Counted from the stretch's first letter, positions 24,639 to 33,222 are shown. The stretch: DNA of 64,000 bases from Prescottella agglutinans (GCF_004011865.1 NZ_RKLP01000013.1:1-64000), one strand, 5' to 3'. The notes: generated by a model from the letters alone, not told the origin. Numbers and translations are program-made.

Positions 24639-26540
24639 GTGGGGTGGGACTACTGGGGGAGATTCGTGGAGTCGTCAGGTGGAACTGTCGCGTCGTCGGC
24701 TGCGACGACACCTGCGCCGTCCGCCGCTCCGGCCGGCCTCTCTCTCGACGAGCAGGCAACCGCGGCGTTGTCGTCGGCGGTGTCGATCCTGCGCAAATAC
24801 AAGTACGACGCGACCGCGGATCTCGCGGAATCCAAGTCCCGGGCCGACACTCAGACCCGCTCGGTGGTGGTGGTCGGGGAAGTCAAGCGCGGCAAGTCGT
24901 CGCTGGTGAACGCCCTGATCGGCGAACGTGGGGCCGCCCCGGTGGACGTCGCCTCGTCGACGTCGGCGACGGTGCACTTCGTCCCGGCCACCGACACCCT
25001 CCCCGCGGGCGCCGCGGAGTTGCTGATTCCCGGTGGGGTGCAGCGCATCGACCGCGCCGAGTTGGCCGACTGGGTGACGACCAGCGGCCGCCGTGTCACC
25101 GACCCGGCAACGGAGGTGCTGCCGACCGGCGCGGTCGTGGCCACCGCCGCGAACCATCTCGGCGGGGCCGTCGTGGTGGACACCCCCGGCGCGGGTGGCC
25201 TGGATCCGGCGCACGCGCAGCTCGCCGCCCGCACGGCCGAAACCGCCTGCGTGCTCGTGGTGGTGTGCGATGCGACGACCCCGCTCACGGCGCCGGAGAT
25301 GGAGTTCGTTCGGGGAGCTTCGGCGACAGTCGATTCCGTCGTGGTCGCGGTGACCAAGACCGACAAGAACCTGCGCCGGTGGCAGCCGATCGCCGCCGAG
25401 AACCGTCGCCTGCTGCAGCAGCATCTGCGCAGGCAGGTCCCGGTGATCGGCGTGTCGTCGCTGCGCGCGCTCGCCGCCGCCGACCACACGGATCCGGGCC
25501 GCCGGCAGGCCGGGGACCAGTCCTCGGGAATCGCGCAGCTTCGGGCCGAGATCCGGACGCGGCTCGACCTCGGTGCCGCGCTACCGGCCGTGGACGGCCT
25601 GCGCACCGCGCTCGAGGGACTGCGGAAGATCAACGCGAAGAACACGAGCGACATTGCGATCGCTCAGGATTCGGGCGCGACCCTGCCGGAGCTGGCCGCC
25701 GAACGCGACCGACTGCAGGAGCTGAAGGATCACTCCGGGCAGTGGGAGCAGTACCTCGGCCGCGATCTGACCCTCGCTCGGCAGGCCGCGCTCGCTGTAC
25801 TCGACGAGCGGCTCGAGGAGATCAAGACGCGGTGGACGACGACGATCAACAAGTCCGGGATGACGGTGCTGCGCAAGAATCCGCAGCATTTCACCGCGCA
25901 GATCGAGAAGGACTTGCAGGCGGCGATGACCGCGTCGGTGCAGGTGTTCCTCGACGGTGTCGGGGCGATCGTGCTGCGGCTGTTCGACTCCGAGGTCGTG
26001 TGGGCCGAGATCGAGCAGCAGGTGCTCGCGTCATTGGATCCACGGCTGACCACCGGTGAGGTGGCCAGCAAGCGCCACGGGCTGCTGGATCCGTCGATTC
26101 TGACGATGGGCATGATCGGCACCAGCATGCTCGGCGCCCTGATCGGTGTCGGTGCCGTCGCAGGCGTCGTCTGGGTCGGTGTGAACCTCGGATACAAGGC
26201 GATGCGCAGCGGAAAGTCGAACCTACTCACCTGGCTGCGCGAAACCCTCGCTACCGCACGCTCTTCGACGGCCCGGATGCTCGAGGCGACACTGTCGACG
26301 AGTCGGCCCGAGGTCGTGATCCGCTACCGCGAGCACGTGCGCTCGACGATGGAGCAGGTCCAGGCGCAGATCGCCGAAGCGAAAGAGGCTGCACGCCTGG
26401 ATGCCGCGACCCGGGAGGCGACCGTGACGAGGCTGTCGAAGAACCAGCGGGTGATCACCGCCAAGTGCCAGGAGATCGAGAACGTCATCGCCCGACTGAC
26501 CGCGGCCGCGCAGGTCCCGGCCGCCGGAGGGGTGGCGTGA
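24639..26540 (+). CDS. iniA: dynamin-like GTPase, IniA-type
   Basis: 633 residues (GTG; a second GTG at 24666 with GGGGGAG just upstream is equally possible). Motifs: P-loop GEVKRGKSS (residues 80-88), G3 DTPGAGG near 180, G4 TKTD near 238. A long helical stalk follows, then a hydrophobic hairpin (MGMIGTSMLGALIGVGAVAG, about 490-510) that fits the membrane paddle of bacterial dynamins, and a C-terminal coiled coil. Length and order relative to the next gene match mycobacterial IniA-IniC, which remodel membranes and are induced by cell-wall drugs. The stop overlaps the next start by one base. Confidence 0.85.
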   Translation: MGWDYWGRFVESSGGTVASSAATTPAPSAAPAGLSLDEQATAALSSAVSILRKYKYDATADLAESKSRADTQTRSVVVVGEVKRGKSSLVNALIGERGAAPVDVASSTSATVHFVPATDTLPAGAAELLIPGGVQRIDRAELADWVTTSGRRVTDPATEVLPTGAVVATAANHLGGAVVVDTPGAGGLDPAHAQLAARTAETACVLVVVCDATTPLTAPEMEFVRGASATVDSVVVAVTKTDKNLRRWQPIAAENRRLLQQHLRRQVPVIGVSSLRALAAADHTDPGRRQAGDQSSGIAQLRAEIRTRLDLGAALPAVDGLRTALEGLRKINAKNTSDIAIAQDSGATLPELAAERDRLQELKDHSGQWEQYLGRDLTLARQAALAVLDERLEEIKTRWTTTINKSGMTVLRKNPQHFTAQIEKDLQAAMTASVQVFLDGVGAIVLRLFDSEVVWAEIEQQVLASLDPRLTTGEVASKRHGLLDPSILTMGMIGTSMLGALIGVGAVAGVVWVGVNLGYKAMRSGKSNLLTWLRETLATARSSTARMLEATLSTSRPEVVIRYREHVRSTMEQVQAQIAEAKEAARLDAATREATVTRLSKNQRVITAKCQEIENVIARLTAAAQVPAAGGVA

Positions 26541-27970
26541 TGGTGCACCCGGCACAGGCACAGACGGTGCTGGATCCGGTACGCGCGGTGCTCGACCGCA
26601 GCCTGCACGCGCTCGCTGCCCTGGGCGGGGATCTGGTGGCGCACGCGAACCGGATCGGCCAGACCCTGTGGTCCCCGCCGCGGGTGGTGATCGTCGGGCG
26701 CCTGAAGGCCGGCAAGTCCACCCTGGTGAACGCCCTGATCGGGGCACCGGTCGCCGAGACCGCGGCGCTCGAGGCCACCAACGTCGTCGCGATCTATCAG
26801 GACGGGGCGCCGTCACGCATCGAGGTCGTCGGCCTCGACGGGCAACGCACGCAGCGTCCGATCGAACGCGGCCACGCCACCGACCTCGGCCGGCCCGCCA
26901 CCGAAATCGCCTACGTACATCGCTTTCTGCCGTCGGCCGCGATCCGCGACCTCGCGTTGATCGACACCCCCGGACTGGCCACGCTGACCGTCGAGAACGA
27001 CGCCGCCACCCGGCGGGCGCTGATCGACGGGTTCGAGCAGACCCGCAGCGCCTCCGTCGACGCCGACGCGGCGGTGTTCCTGTTCGATTCGGTTCCCCGC
27101 GCCGACGAGATCGCGTTCCTGCGCCAGCTCGGATTCACACCCCTCAACACCCTCGGTGTGCTCTCGCGGGCGGACGGGTTCGGGGAAGGTGCTCTGGGGC
27201 AGCGTGATCCGCTCGAGCACGCCCACGAGTACGCGCAGGTGTTGGCCAGGGCACTCGCAGGCACCGTCCTGACCGTGCTGCCGGTCGCCGGGCTGCTGGC
27301 CGAGACCAGCCACACCGGCCGGCTCACCGAGGCCGACGCCCGCGCCGTCGCCGCGCTGGCCGGTCTGGATCCGTTCGATCTGATCGACCTCGTCGACTCC
27401 GATGATCCGGCGCCGCTGTCCTCGGAGGTGCGGGACCGGCTGCTGGACCTGGTCGGTGAGTACGGGCTGATCCGTGGCCGTGACGCCGCCACCGGCGGTG
27501 CGCACGCGCTCAACCAGTGGCTCTCCCACGCCTCCGGGACCGCCAGGTTGCAGCAGGTGCTCCACCGGACGTTGGGGCGGTTCGCCGCCATCCACCGGGC
27601 CGGCCGCATCCTCCACGAGCTGGAACAACTTGCCTACACCCACCCGCAGCGCGACCAGATTCGGCAGATCGTCCACGGTGTGCGCTCGGAGCACGTGATG
27701 GACGACGTCGTGCTGTTCGGGTGCCTGCGCGGCATGCTCGCCGCCGACCCCGACTCCCCCGTCGTCGACGAACTCACCCGAATCCTGCTCGGCACGTGCG
27801 ACGCCGAACGGGTCGGACTTCCGCCCACTGCGGACCGGCCGCAGGTGCAGGCCGCGATCGGTGAGCGGCTGGTGTGGGTGCAGCGGCAGTCGATCTCCAC
27901 GATGTCCGCGGCCGAGGACGCCGCACTGACCGCGCTGCTGGCCACCTACACGATGATGGCCCGCCGCTGA
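26540..27970 (+). CDS. iniC: dynamin-like GTPase, IniC-type
   Basis: 476 residues, starting at TGATG so that stop and start share a base with the iniA-like gene. P-loop GRLKAGKST (53-61), LIDTPGLATLT as the G3 region, and LSRADGFGEG in place of a standard N/TKxD, typical of IniC's divergent G4. No hydrophobic paddle is seen, so it probably works as the partner of the first GTPase. The C-terminal half is helical. The paired, translationally coupled GTPases suggest a hetero-oligomer acting on the plasma membrane. Confidence 0.83.
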   Translation: MVHPAQAQTVLDPVRAVLDRSLHALAALGGDLVAHANRIGQTLWSPPRVVIVGRLKAGKSTLVNALIGAPVAETAALEATNVVAIYQDGAPSRIEVVGLDGQRTQRPIERGHATDLGRPATEIAYVHRFLPSAAIRDLALIDTPGLATLTVENDAATRRALIDGFEQTRSASVDADAAVFLFDSVPRADEIAFLRQLGFTPLNTLGVLSRADGFGEGALGQRDPLEHAHEYAQVLARALAGTVLTVLPVAGLLAETSHTGRLTEADARAVAALAGLDPFDLIDLVDSDDPAPLSSEVRDRLLDLVGEYGLIRGRDAATGGAHALNQWLSHASGTARLQQVLHRTLGRFAAIHRAGRILHELEQLAYTHPQRDQIRQIVHGVRSEHVMDDVVLFGCLRGMLAADPDSPVVDELTRILLGTCDAERVGLPPTADRPQVQAAIGERLVWVQRQSISTMSAAEDAALTALLATYTMMARR

Positions 27971-27994
27971 TGAGAGTCGGAATTCCCTACGGCC

Positions 27995-28525
27995 CTATGT
28001 TGCGCGGGTCGGGGCGAGGTGGGCGATCAGCTGCTTGCGTGCCCGGTTGATGCGGGTCTTGACCGTCGCGACGGGGACACCTTGATGCTCGGCGATGTCG
28101 GCGTAAGGCAGTTCGGCGAACTCGCGCAACACGATTGCGACGCGGAAGTCCTCGGGCAGTTCGGCGAGCGCACGCCGGACGGCGTCGACGTCGGCGACCC
28201 GGTCCGCGGTCAGCGGTGCCGGGTCCTCGAGTTCGATCATGTCGGGATCGGCGGCGAGGGCGTCCTTGCGCTTACGCACCACCGCGAGGGCTGCGTTGGC
28301 GGCGATTCGATACAACCAGGTCGACACCTTCGCCTCGCCACGGAACTTGTGGAGGTTCTGCCACGCGGACGTGAGGGCGTCCTGGACGGCCTCCTCGGCG
28401 TCCTCACGGTTGCCGGTGACGCGGAAACAGATCGACCAGAGGCGGTGACGGTAGCGTCCGACCAGTTCCGCGAACGCAGTGCCGTCCCCCTCCCGGCACG
28501 CTGCCAGCAACTCACCATCAGTCAC
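27995..28525 (-). CDS. ECF-type RNA polymerase sigma factor
   Basis: 176 residues from the GTG preceded by GGGGGGATC; the upstream extension to 28630 looks non-coding. Region 2: FAELVGRYRHRLWSICFRVTGNREDAEEAVQDALTSAW, including the FRGEAKVSTWLYRIAANAAL helix. Region 4: LPEDFRVAIVLREFAELPYADIAEHQGVPVATVKTRINRARKQL. No C-terminal extension and no adjacent anti-sigma gene. It converges with the iniC-like gene and lies among three genes with an identical GGGAAC-N17-CATC promoter, which makes it the obvious candidate to read them. Its own upstream region lacks that motif. Confidence 0.9.
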   Translation of the reverse strand: MTDGELLAACREGDGTAFAELVGRYRHRLWSICFRVTGNREDAEEAVQDALTSAWQNLHKFRGEAKVSTWLYRIAANAALAVVRKRKDALAADPDMIELEDPAPLTADRVADVDAVRRALAELPEDFRVAIVLREFAELPYADIAEHQGVPVATVKTRINRARKQLIAHLAPTRAT

Positions 28526-28647
28526 TTCTGGATCCCCCCCGGATCTTTCGGTCGGCCCGATCAGCCGCCGGGAAGTGTAGCGGGAGTCCGGTGAAGGCTC
28601 CCCGCCCAGGTCCGGGCCGGGCGCCCGCACGGCGTCATCGGGCTCGG

Positions 28648-28983
28648 TCAGATGCCGCCGTCGTCGAGGTCGATTCCGTCACCGTCATCCGGGCAGCCCG
28701 AGATGAACGCGTCGTCGTCGAGTCCGCCGTGGTGGTCGGTGTCGTGACCGTCGTGGTGGACGGACGGGTCGTCGTCCAGCAGGCTCGTCAGGTCATCGTC
28801 GCCGTCGAACTCGTCCGGGGTCGAGTCGTCCATCTCCGGTACCAGCGCGGTGTCGACCTCGGGTGTCGAAGGGTCGACGGCGTGCCTCACCGCCGAGGCC
28901 CACACGTCGTCGGGGACCTGGTCGAGGGCGTCGTCGACCGACAGGCCGAGGGCCTGCCACAGGCTCGCGTCCGGGTCCGTCAT
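28648..28983 (-). CDS. small acidic protein of the ini/sigma module
   Basis: 111 residues. The N-terminal ~40 form helices (SLWQALGLSVDDALDQVPDDVWASAVRHAVD). The C-terminal ~55 are nearly all Asp/His/Gly (DDDPSVHHDGHDTDHHGGLDDD), a potential divalent-cation-binding tail. No signal peptide. It has its own ECF-type promoter 44 bases upstream (29028-29054) and lies between the peptidase gene and the sigma gene. No family recognised; related helical N-termini occur in short actinobacterial acidic proteins. Confidence 0.7.
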   Translation of the reverse strand: MTDPDASLWQALGLSVDDALDQVPDDVWASAVRHAVDPSTPEVDTALVPEMDDSTPDEFDGDDDLTSLLDDDPSVHHDGHDTDHHGGLDDDAFISGCPDDGDGIDLDDGGI

Positions 28984-29027
28984 CGCGATACCGCCTCTCG
29001 TTCGGACAAAAGTCGCCTACCGGTTTG

Positions 29028-29054
29028 GATGCCGTCGACGATCGAAAAGTTCCC
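29028..29054 (-). promoter_or_regulatory. ECF-type promoter, site 2 (GGGAAC-N17-CATC)
   Basis: GGGAAC (29054-29049, minus strand) and CATC (29031-29028) with a 17-base spacer, 44 bases before the ATG at 28983. Bases flanking both boxes (TTTTC after the first, CGG before the second) also agree with site 1. Confidence 0.7.
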
Positions 29055-29090
29055 GGCCAATTCTGACGTGTCCGGCCTCTCGGCGACAGT

Positions 29091-30005
29091 TCACGCCCCG
29101 ATCAGGTCGACCATCGCCCACGGGCGCGGCTGCAACGCCATCGCCGTCTCGTCCACCGCGGCCGGGGTGGCCAGGTCCGGGTCGGTGTCGTCGGCGACGA
29201 GCATCTTGTTGTCCGAGTCGGTCCAGGCGTCCTCGAACTGCGCGATCGGCACCTCGCTCTGGTTGCCGTCGGGGTTGCCGGGATCGGAGAGGATCACCAC
29301 GCCGCGGTCGGTGTCGATGCCGGCGACGACGAGGGCATGGTCGGGGGTGTCGTCCTCGACGGCCTCTCCGCCAGGGGTCCAGATCTCCCCGGAATCGACC
29401 ATCGCGATGACCCCGTAACCGGCGTCGAGCTTCGCCGCCAGATCGTCCATGCTGCTCATCTCGATGTGACACGGAACGCCCTGGTCCTCGAGCAGCACCT
29501 CCAGCGACGCCATGGTCATGCCGCTCGTCGGGTCCCCGTCGATGAACAGGCCCAGTTCGAGGGCCCGGTCGACGAGCTGCTGCGGGTCGGAGATGTCCAG
29601 GCCGGTGTACTCGGAGACGACTTGCGCGGCCGACGACGGCCCGCAGTATCCGTCCACTTCCTGGAAGAACCAGTCCTGCGTCCACGCGCCCGCGTTGCCG
29701 TGGGTGCCGCCGTCCGATTCCGCGTCCGGCACCACGATCGTGTCGTCGGTATCGACCGCGGGATCGGTGGGTTCGTCGAGCTCCGGCACCGACACGGCCG
29801 GATCCACCGGATCTGCCGCGGGCGGGGCCGCGGGGGTCGGGGCGCCGTCGACCTCGACGCCGAAGTCGGTGTCCGCCGGCTGCGCTTGCGGGTCGTGGAG
29901 CAGCGGATCCCCGATCTCCAGCCCGACGTCGAGCGGGTCGGTCGAGTCGTTGCCGGCGGGGGTGATCAGCTCGTCGCCGATGCTCACGCCGTAGGTGTCG
30001 TCCAT
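29091..30005 (-). CDS. C39-like (papain-fold) cysteine peptidase with disordered acidic N-terminus
   Basis: 304 residues from the ATG giving MDDTYGVSIGDEL; the longer upstream frame is the shadow of the neighbouring repeat gene. Residues 1-105 are Asp/Pro/Ala-rich and disordered. Then comes a C39-type domain: Cys121 in DGYCGPSSAAQVV, His223 in TPDHALVVAGID and Asp241 in ILSDPGNPDG as the probable catalytic triad. There is no signal peptide, no ABC transporter domain and no obvious leader-peptide substrate. Second gene of a unit driven from site 3, 37 bp after the calcium-repeat gene. Its likely targets are proteins of the same module; this is inference. Confidence 0.8.
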   Translation of the reverse strand: MDDTYGVSIGDELITPAGNDSTDPLDVGLEIGDPLLHDPQAQPADTDFGVEVDGAPTPAAPPAADPVDPAVSVPELDEPTDPAVDTDDTIVVPDAESDGGTHGNAGAWTQDWFFQEVDGYCGPSSAAQVVSEYTGLDISDPQQLVDRALELGLFIDGDPTSGMTMASLEVLLEDQGVPCHIEMSSMDDLAAKLDAGYGVIAMVDSGEIWTPGGEAVEDDTPDHALVVAGIDTDRGVVILSDPGNPDGNQSEVPIAQFEDAWTDSDNKMLVADDTDPDLATPAAVDETAMALQPRPWAMVDLIGA

Positions 30006-30042
30006 GAGGGGCTCTCTCGTCTCGCGTCGGTCGCGGGCCAGG

Positions 30043-30744
30043 TCAGAGGAGGTCGGCGGCGTCCGGGACCGCGTTGAAGTCTCCGGTCTGGCCGGCGTCG
30101 GTGAGGAATTCGTCGGCGAGGCCGTCGCCGTCGGTGTCGATGCCCATGTAGTCGATGACCCCGTCGCCGTTGGTGTCCAGGGCGACGGCATCGATGACGC
30201 CGTCATGGTCGGTGTCCATGTCGATCTCGTCGAGCTTGCCGTCGTTGTCGAAATCGAACGCGACCGAGTCGGTGCGGCCGTCGCCGTCGATGTCCATCTC
30301 GCCCCGGTCGACGACGCCGTCGTAGTTGGTGTCCCGGTCGATCGCATTGAACTTGCCCGCGCCGCCGATGTACTCGATGACGTCGATCTGGCCGTCGCCG
30401 TTGGTGTCGTGGTTGATCTGGTCCACGACCCCGTCGCCGTCGAGGTCGATCATCGTGGAGTCGACGATCCCGTCGCCGTCGATGTCGCGGGCCGAGGTGT
30501 AGTTGCCCGGAGCCACAGCGGGATCGGCCGGTGCGGCGGACGGGTCGACGAACGACGCCGTCTCCGGGTCCCCGGTGACGACCGGGTTCGCGCCGCTGTC
30601 GACACCCGGCACGGCCGGATCCGGCGCGACTGCAGTCGGCGCCGGCTCATCGGCGGGCTGGGGCGGGCCGTCGTACAGGTCGTCGATCTTCTTCTCGACC
30701 TCGTCCAGACGCGGATAGTCGTCGATGTTCTCCGGGTTGCTCAT
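30043..30744 (-). CDS. protein with nine DxDxDG calcium-binding repeats
   Basis: 233 residues. The N-terminal ~85 are Pro/Ala/Asp-rich. From about residue 90 there are nine repeats of the EF-hand/thrombospondin-type-3 loop (DIDGDGIVD, DLDGDGVVD, DTNGDGQID, DTNYDGVVD, DIDGDGRTD, DFDNDGKLD, DTDHDGVID, DTNGDGVID, DTDGDGLAD) with short hydrophobic links. Such arrays fold around Ca2+. No signal peptide is visible, as with its neighbours, so the location is unclear. An ECF-type promoter lies 50 bases upstream; GGAGAACGAG precedes the ATG. Probably co-transcribed with the peptidase gene. Confidence 0.82.
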   Translation of the reverse strand: MSNPENIDDYPRLDEVEKKIDDLYDGPPQPADEPAPTAVAPDPAVPGVDSGANPVVTGDPETASFVDPSAAPADPAVAPGNYTSARDIDGDGIVDSTMIDLDGDGVVDQINHDTNGDGQIDVIEYIGGAGKFNAIDRDTNYDGVVDRGEMDIDGDGRTDSVAFDFDNDGKLDEIDMDTDHDGVIDAVALDTNGDGVIDYMGIDTDGDGLADEFLTDAGQTGDFNAVPDAADLL

Positions 30745-30794
30745 CTCGTTCTCCTCACCGAGCGGAGGACCGTTTCCTCCGTGTCCATCAGTCA

Positions 30795-30821
30795 GATGCG
30801 ACCGGACGCGGAAAGGTTCCC
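30795..30821 (-). promoter_or_regulatory. ECF-type promoter, site 3 (GGGAAC-N17-CATC)
   Basis: GGGAAC (30821-30816, minus strand) and CATC (30798-30795), 17-base spacer, 50 bases before the ATG of the calcium-repeat gene. Confidence 0.7.
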
Positions 30822-30992
30822 GACGATTTCCGAGGATGCCGCCGACTGCCCGGATGCCTGGGCGGATGCCGGGAATCGCGGGGACGAGGCCGTATCGACA
30901 GCCCCCGCGAAGTGTGGCTACGGTACGGATGACGGCTGTTGACGAGGCGGCCGCGTGGACGAGATCGCCGTCGCCGCCGGAAAAGAGCGATC

Positions 30993-32186
30993 ATGTTCGG
31001 TCGGACCTCCGAGCATCTGTCTCTCGGCGTCGCCGCGGCGAGGATTGTCCGTTCCGTCGGGGTGACCGCCCTGCTGTTGTCGCGCCGGCGGATCCGTCGT
31101 CGATCCGAGTGGGTCGACGAGTGTCTCGCGTTCGACGACGGGCGTGGCCGGGTCTACCGGGACACGGCGGCGGTGCGACCGCCGACCGTCGACCCGTGCG
31201 TGCTGGTGGTCGAATTCCGTCTGCGCGGGGTCCACGGTCGGGCACACACCTTGTTCCGGTGGGAGAGCCTCCTCAACACCCCGATGTTCGCGGGGTTTCC
31301 CGGATTCGTCTCGAAGCTGTGGGTTGCCCACGACGAGCACGAGATCTATCGCGGCGTGTACGAGTGGGACGGGCCGGAGCGCGCGGAGGCGTATGTGCGC
31401 GCACTGTGGTGGCTGCTGGCGCCGGTGAGCGTGCGCGGGTCGATCCGCCATCACGTGGTACCGGGGCTGCGCCGGGCCGAGTGGCTTGCCGAGCGTGGAC
31501 ATCGGCCGGATTCGGAGACGGTCGTATTCGACGGTTCCGGAGCGAAATCCGTGGGCGTCGCGCGGACGGTGGTCGAGTCGGTGGGCGCGGCCGTTCTGAT
31601 CGCGTTCCATCTGCTCGCGCGGCCGCTCCGCGGCCGGCGGACCACCTGGGGGGCGACGGCCGAGGAGGCTGCAGTCACCCTTCCGGGCGATGATCTGGTC
31701 CCCGATGCGGACTGGGGCTCCACGCACGCGATCACCGTCGCAGCACCGCCGGAGCGGTTGTGGCCGTGGATCGTTCAGATAGGTCAGGGTCGCGGTGGGT
31801 TCTACAGCTACGTCGGTCTCGAGAACCTCGTCGGGTGCCGCATCGAGAACGCGACCGAGGTGCTCGACCGGTTCCAGGATCTCGCGGTAGGTGACCCGGT
31901 GTCGCTGCACCCGAAGGCGCCGCCGTTGACGGTCGCCGCGCTCGACCCACCGCATCATCTGGTGCTGCTCGGTTCGGCACCCGACAGCGCGAACGCGTCG
32001 CTGTGGGCGTTCCACCTGCTCGACGACGGTCACGGCGGCACTCGCCTGATCGAGCGGGGACGCAACGCGCACGGCGGCGACTGGAAGGACGTCCTCTCCT
32101 TCGGTCCGGCGCTGCTCGAACCGATCAGCTTCGTTATGAGCCGCAAGATGCTTCGCGCGCTCCGCGCGCTGGTCGAGTCGGCGTAG
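30993..32186 (+). CDS. two-domain protein: YdhR-like N-terminus and SRPBCC C-terminus
   Basis: 397 residues from the ATG 7 bases after an AAGAG stretch. Residues ~55-165 resemble a monooxygenase/YdhR-type alpha-beta barrel (LVVEFRLRGVHG..., YRGVYEWDGPERAEAYVRALWWLL). A hydrophobic helix follows (SVGAAVLIAFHLLARPL). The rest is an SRPBCC domain (THAITVAAPPERLWPWIVQIGQGRGGFYSY, HLVLLGS, ASLWAFHLLDDGHGGTRLIERGR). Likely binds a hydrophobic ligand; possibly membrane-associated through the middle helix. Divergent from the calcium-repeat gene. Confidence 0.7.
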   Translation: MFGRTSEHLSLGVAAARIVRSVGVTALLLSRRRIRRRSEWVDECLAFDDGRGRVYRDTAAVRPPTVDPCVLVVEFRLRGVHGRAHTLFRWESLLNTPMFAGFPGFVSKLWVAHDEHEIYRGVYEWDGPERAEAYVRALWWLLAPVSVRGSIRHHVVPGLRRAEWLAERGHRPDSETVVFDGSGAKSVGVARTVVESVGAAVLIAFHLLARPLRGRRTTWGATAEEAAVTLPGDDLVPDADWGSTHAITVAAPPERLWPWIVQIGQGRGGFYSYVGLENLVGCRIENATEVLDRFQDLAVGDPVSLHPKAPPLTVAALDPPHHLVLLGSAPDSANASLWAFHLLDDGHGGTRLIERGRNAHGGDWKDVLSFGPALLEPISFVMSRKMLRALRALVESA

Positions 32187-32228
32187 CCCCGGACGGAAGC
32201 AGATTCCCGTCGAATCCGTCCCGCAGTA

Positions 32229-32257
32229 TTGCCACGGCGATATGTAGTACATATGCT
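32229..32257 (+). promoter_or_regulatory. sigma-70-type promoter with palindromic operator for the ABC exporter operon
   Basis: TTGCCA (32229-32234), a 17-base spacer and TATGCT (32252-32257). The spacer and -10 box are overlapped by ATATGT-AGT-ACATAT (32240-32254), an AT-rich dyad standing out from the high-G+C background. Probably the target of the HTH regulator encoded at the end of the operon. Confidence 0.65.
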
Positions 32258-32292
32258 ACAAACCATAGAAGATCCATGACCGGGGAGGGTTC

Positions 32293-33222
32293 ATGAGTTC
32301 CAGAAGTGGGGTTGTGCTCGACGTCGACGGTTTGCGGATGCGATACGGCGACAACGACGTTCTGCGCGACGTGACGTTCCAGGCTCGGCGCGGCGAGGTG
32401 CTGGTCATGCTCGGCCCGAACGGCGCCGGCAAGACCACCACCATCGAAATCCTGGAGGGCTTCCGCGCCCGCTCGGCGGGCGGCGTCGCGGTACTGGGTG
32501 CCGATCCCGAACACGGGGACGAGCACTGGCGTGCTCGGGTCGGAGTGGTCCTGCAGTCCTGGCGCGACCACGCCAAGTGGCGCGTGCGGGACCTGCTCGA
32601 CCATCTCGCGACGTTCTATCGACCGTACTGCGCCGATCGCGACAAAATTCCTTGGGATACAGGCGAACTGATCGAGCTCGTCGGACTCTCCGAACAGGCG
32701 GGTGCCAAGATCGCCACGCTGTCGGGTGGTCAGCGTCGTCGACTGGACGTGGCGATCGGCATCGTCGGTCGGCCGGACGTGCTGTTCATGGACGAACCCA
32801 CTGCGGGCTTCGATCCCGCGGCCCGGCGGGACTTCCACGACCTCGTGCACCGGTTGGCCGACCTCGAGGACACGACGGTGCTGCTCACCACCCACGACCT
32901 GGACGAGGCGGAGAAGATCGCCGACCGGATCCTGATCCTGGCCGGCGGCCGCATCATCGCCGACGGGTCGCCGGACGAGTTGTCTCGCGCGATCGCCGGC
33001 GAGGCCGAGGTGCGGTGGACCGTCGACGACCAGCGCTTCGTGCACACCACCACCGAGTCGACCAAGTTCGTCCACGAATTGTTCAAGCAGCACGGCGATT
33101 CCATCGGGGACCTGGAGGTGCGCCGCGCCTCGCTGGAAGACACCTACATGGCGCTGGTCCGTCGCCACGAATCCGGCGACGTCGGGTCCGGGACGCTCAC
33201 TCTCGCGGAGGTCACACGATGA
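32293..33222 (+). CDS. ABC transporter ATP-binding protein (ABC-2/drug-export type)
   Basis: 309 residues. Walker A GPNGAGKTTT (about 38-47), Q-loop in VGVVLQSW, signature LSGGQRRRLDVAIG, Walker B VLFMDEPT and the H-loop His in LLTTHDLDEAE are all intact. The C-terminal ~75 residues form the accessory domain of the CcmA/DrrA-like group. ATG follows GGGGAGG, and the stop overlaps the permease start (ATGA). It energises export by the adjacent permease; substrate probably a drug, lipid or peptide. Confidence 0.92.
   Translation: MSSRSGVVLDVDGLRMRYGDNDVLRDVTFQARRGEVLVMLGPNGAGKTTTIEILEGFRARSAGGVAVLGADPEHGDEHWRARVGVVLQSWRDHAKWRVRDLLDHLATFYRPYCADRDKIPWDTGELIELVGLSEQAGAKIATLSGGQRRRLDVAIGIVGRPDVLFMDEPTAGFDPAARRDFHDLVHRLADLEDTTVLLTTHDLDEAEKIADRILILAGGRIIADGSPDELSRAIAGEAEVRWTVDDQRFVHTTTESTKFVHELFKQHGDSIGDLEVRRASLEDTYMALVRRHESGDVGSGTLTLAEVTR

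Noticed and set aside
24512-26059. 515-residue frame overlapping the iniA-like gene
   Set aside because: Arg/Gly-rich out-of-frame translation of the same strand; the P-loop GTPase lies in the other frame.
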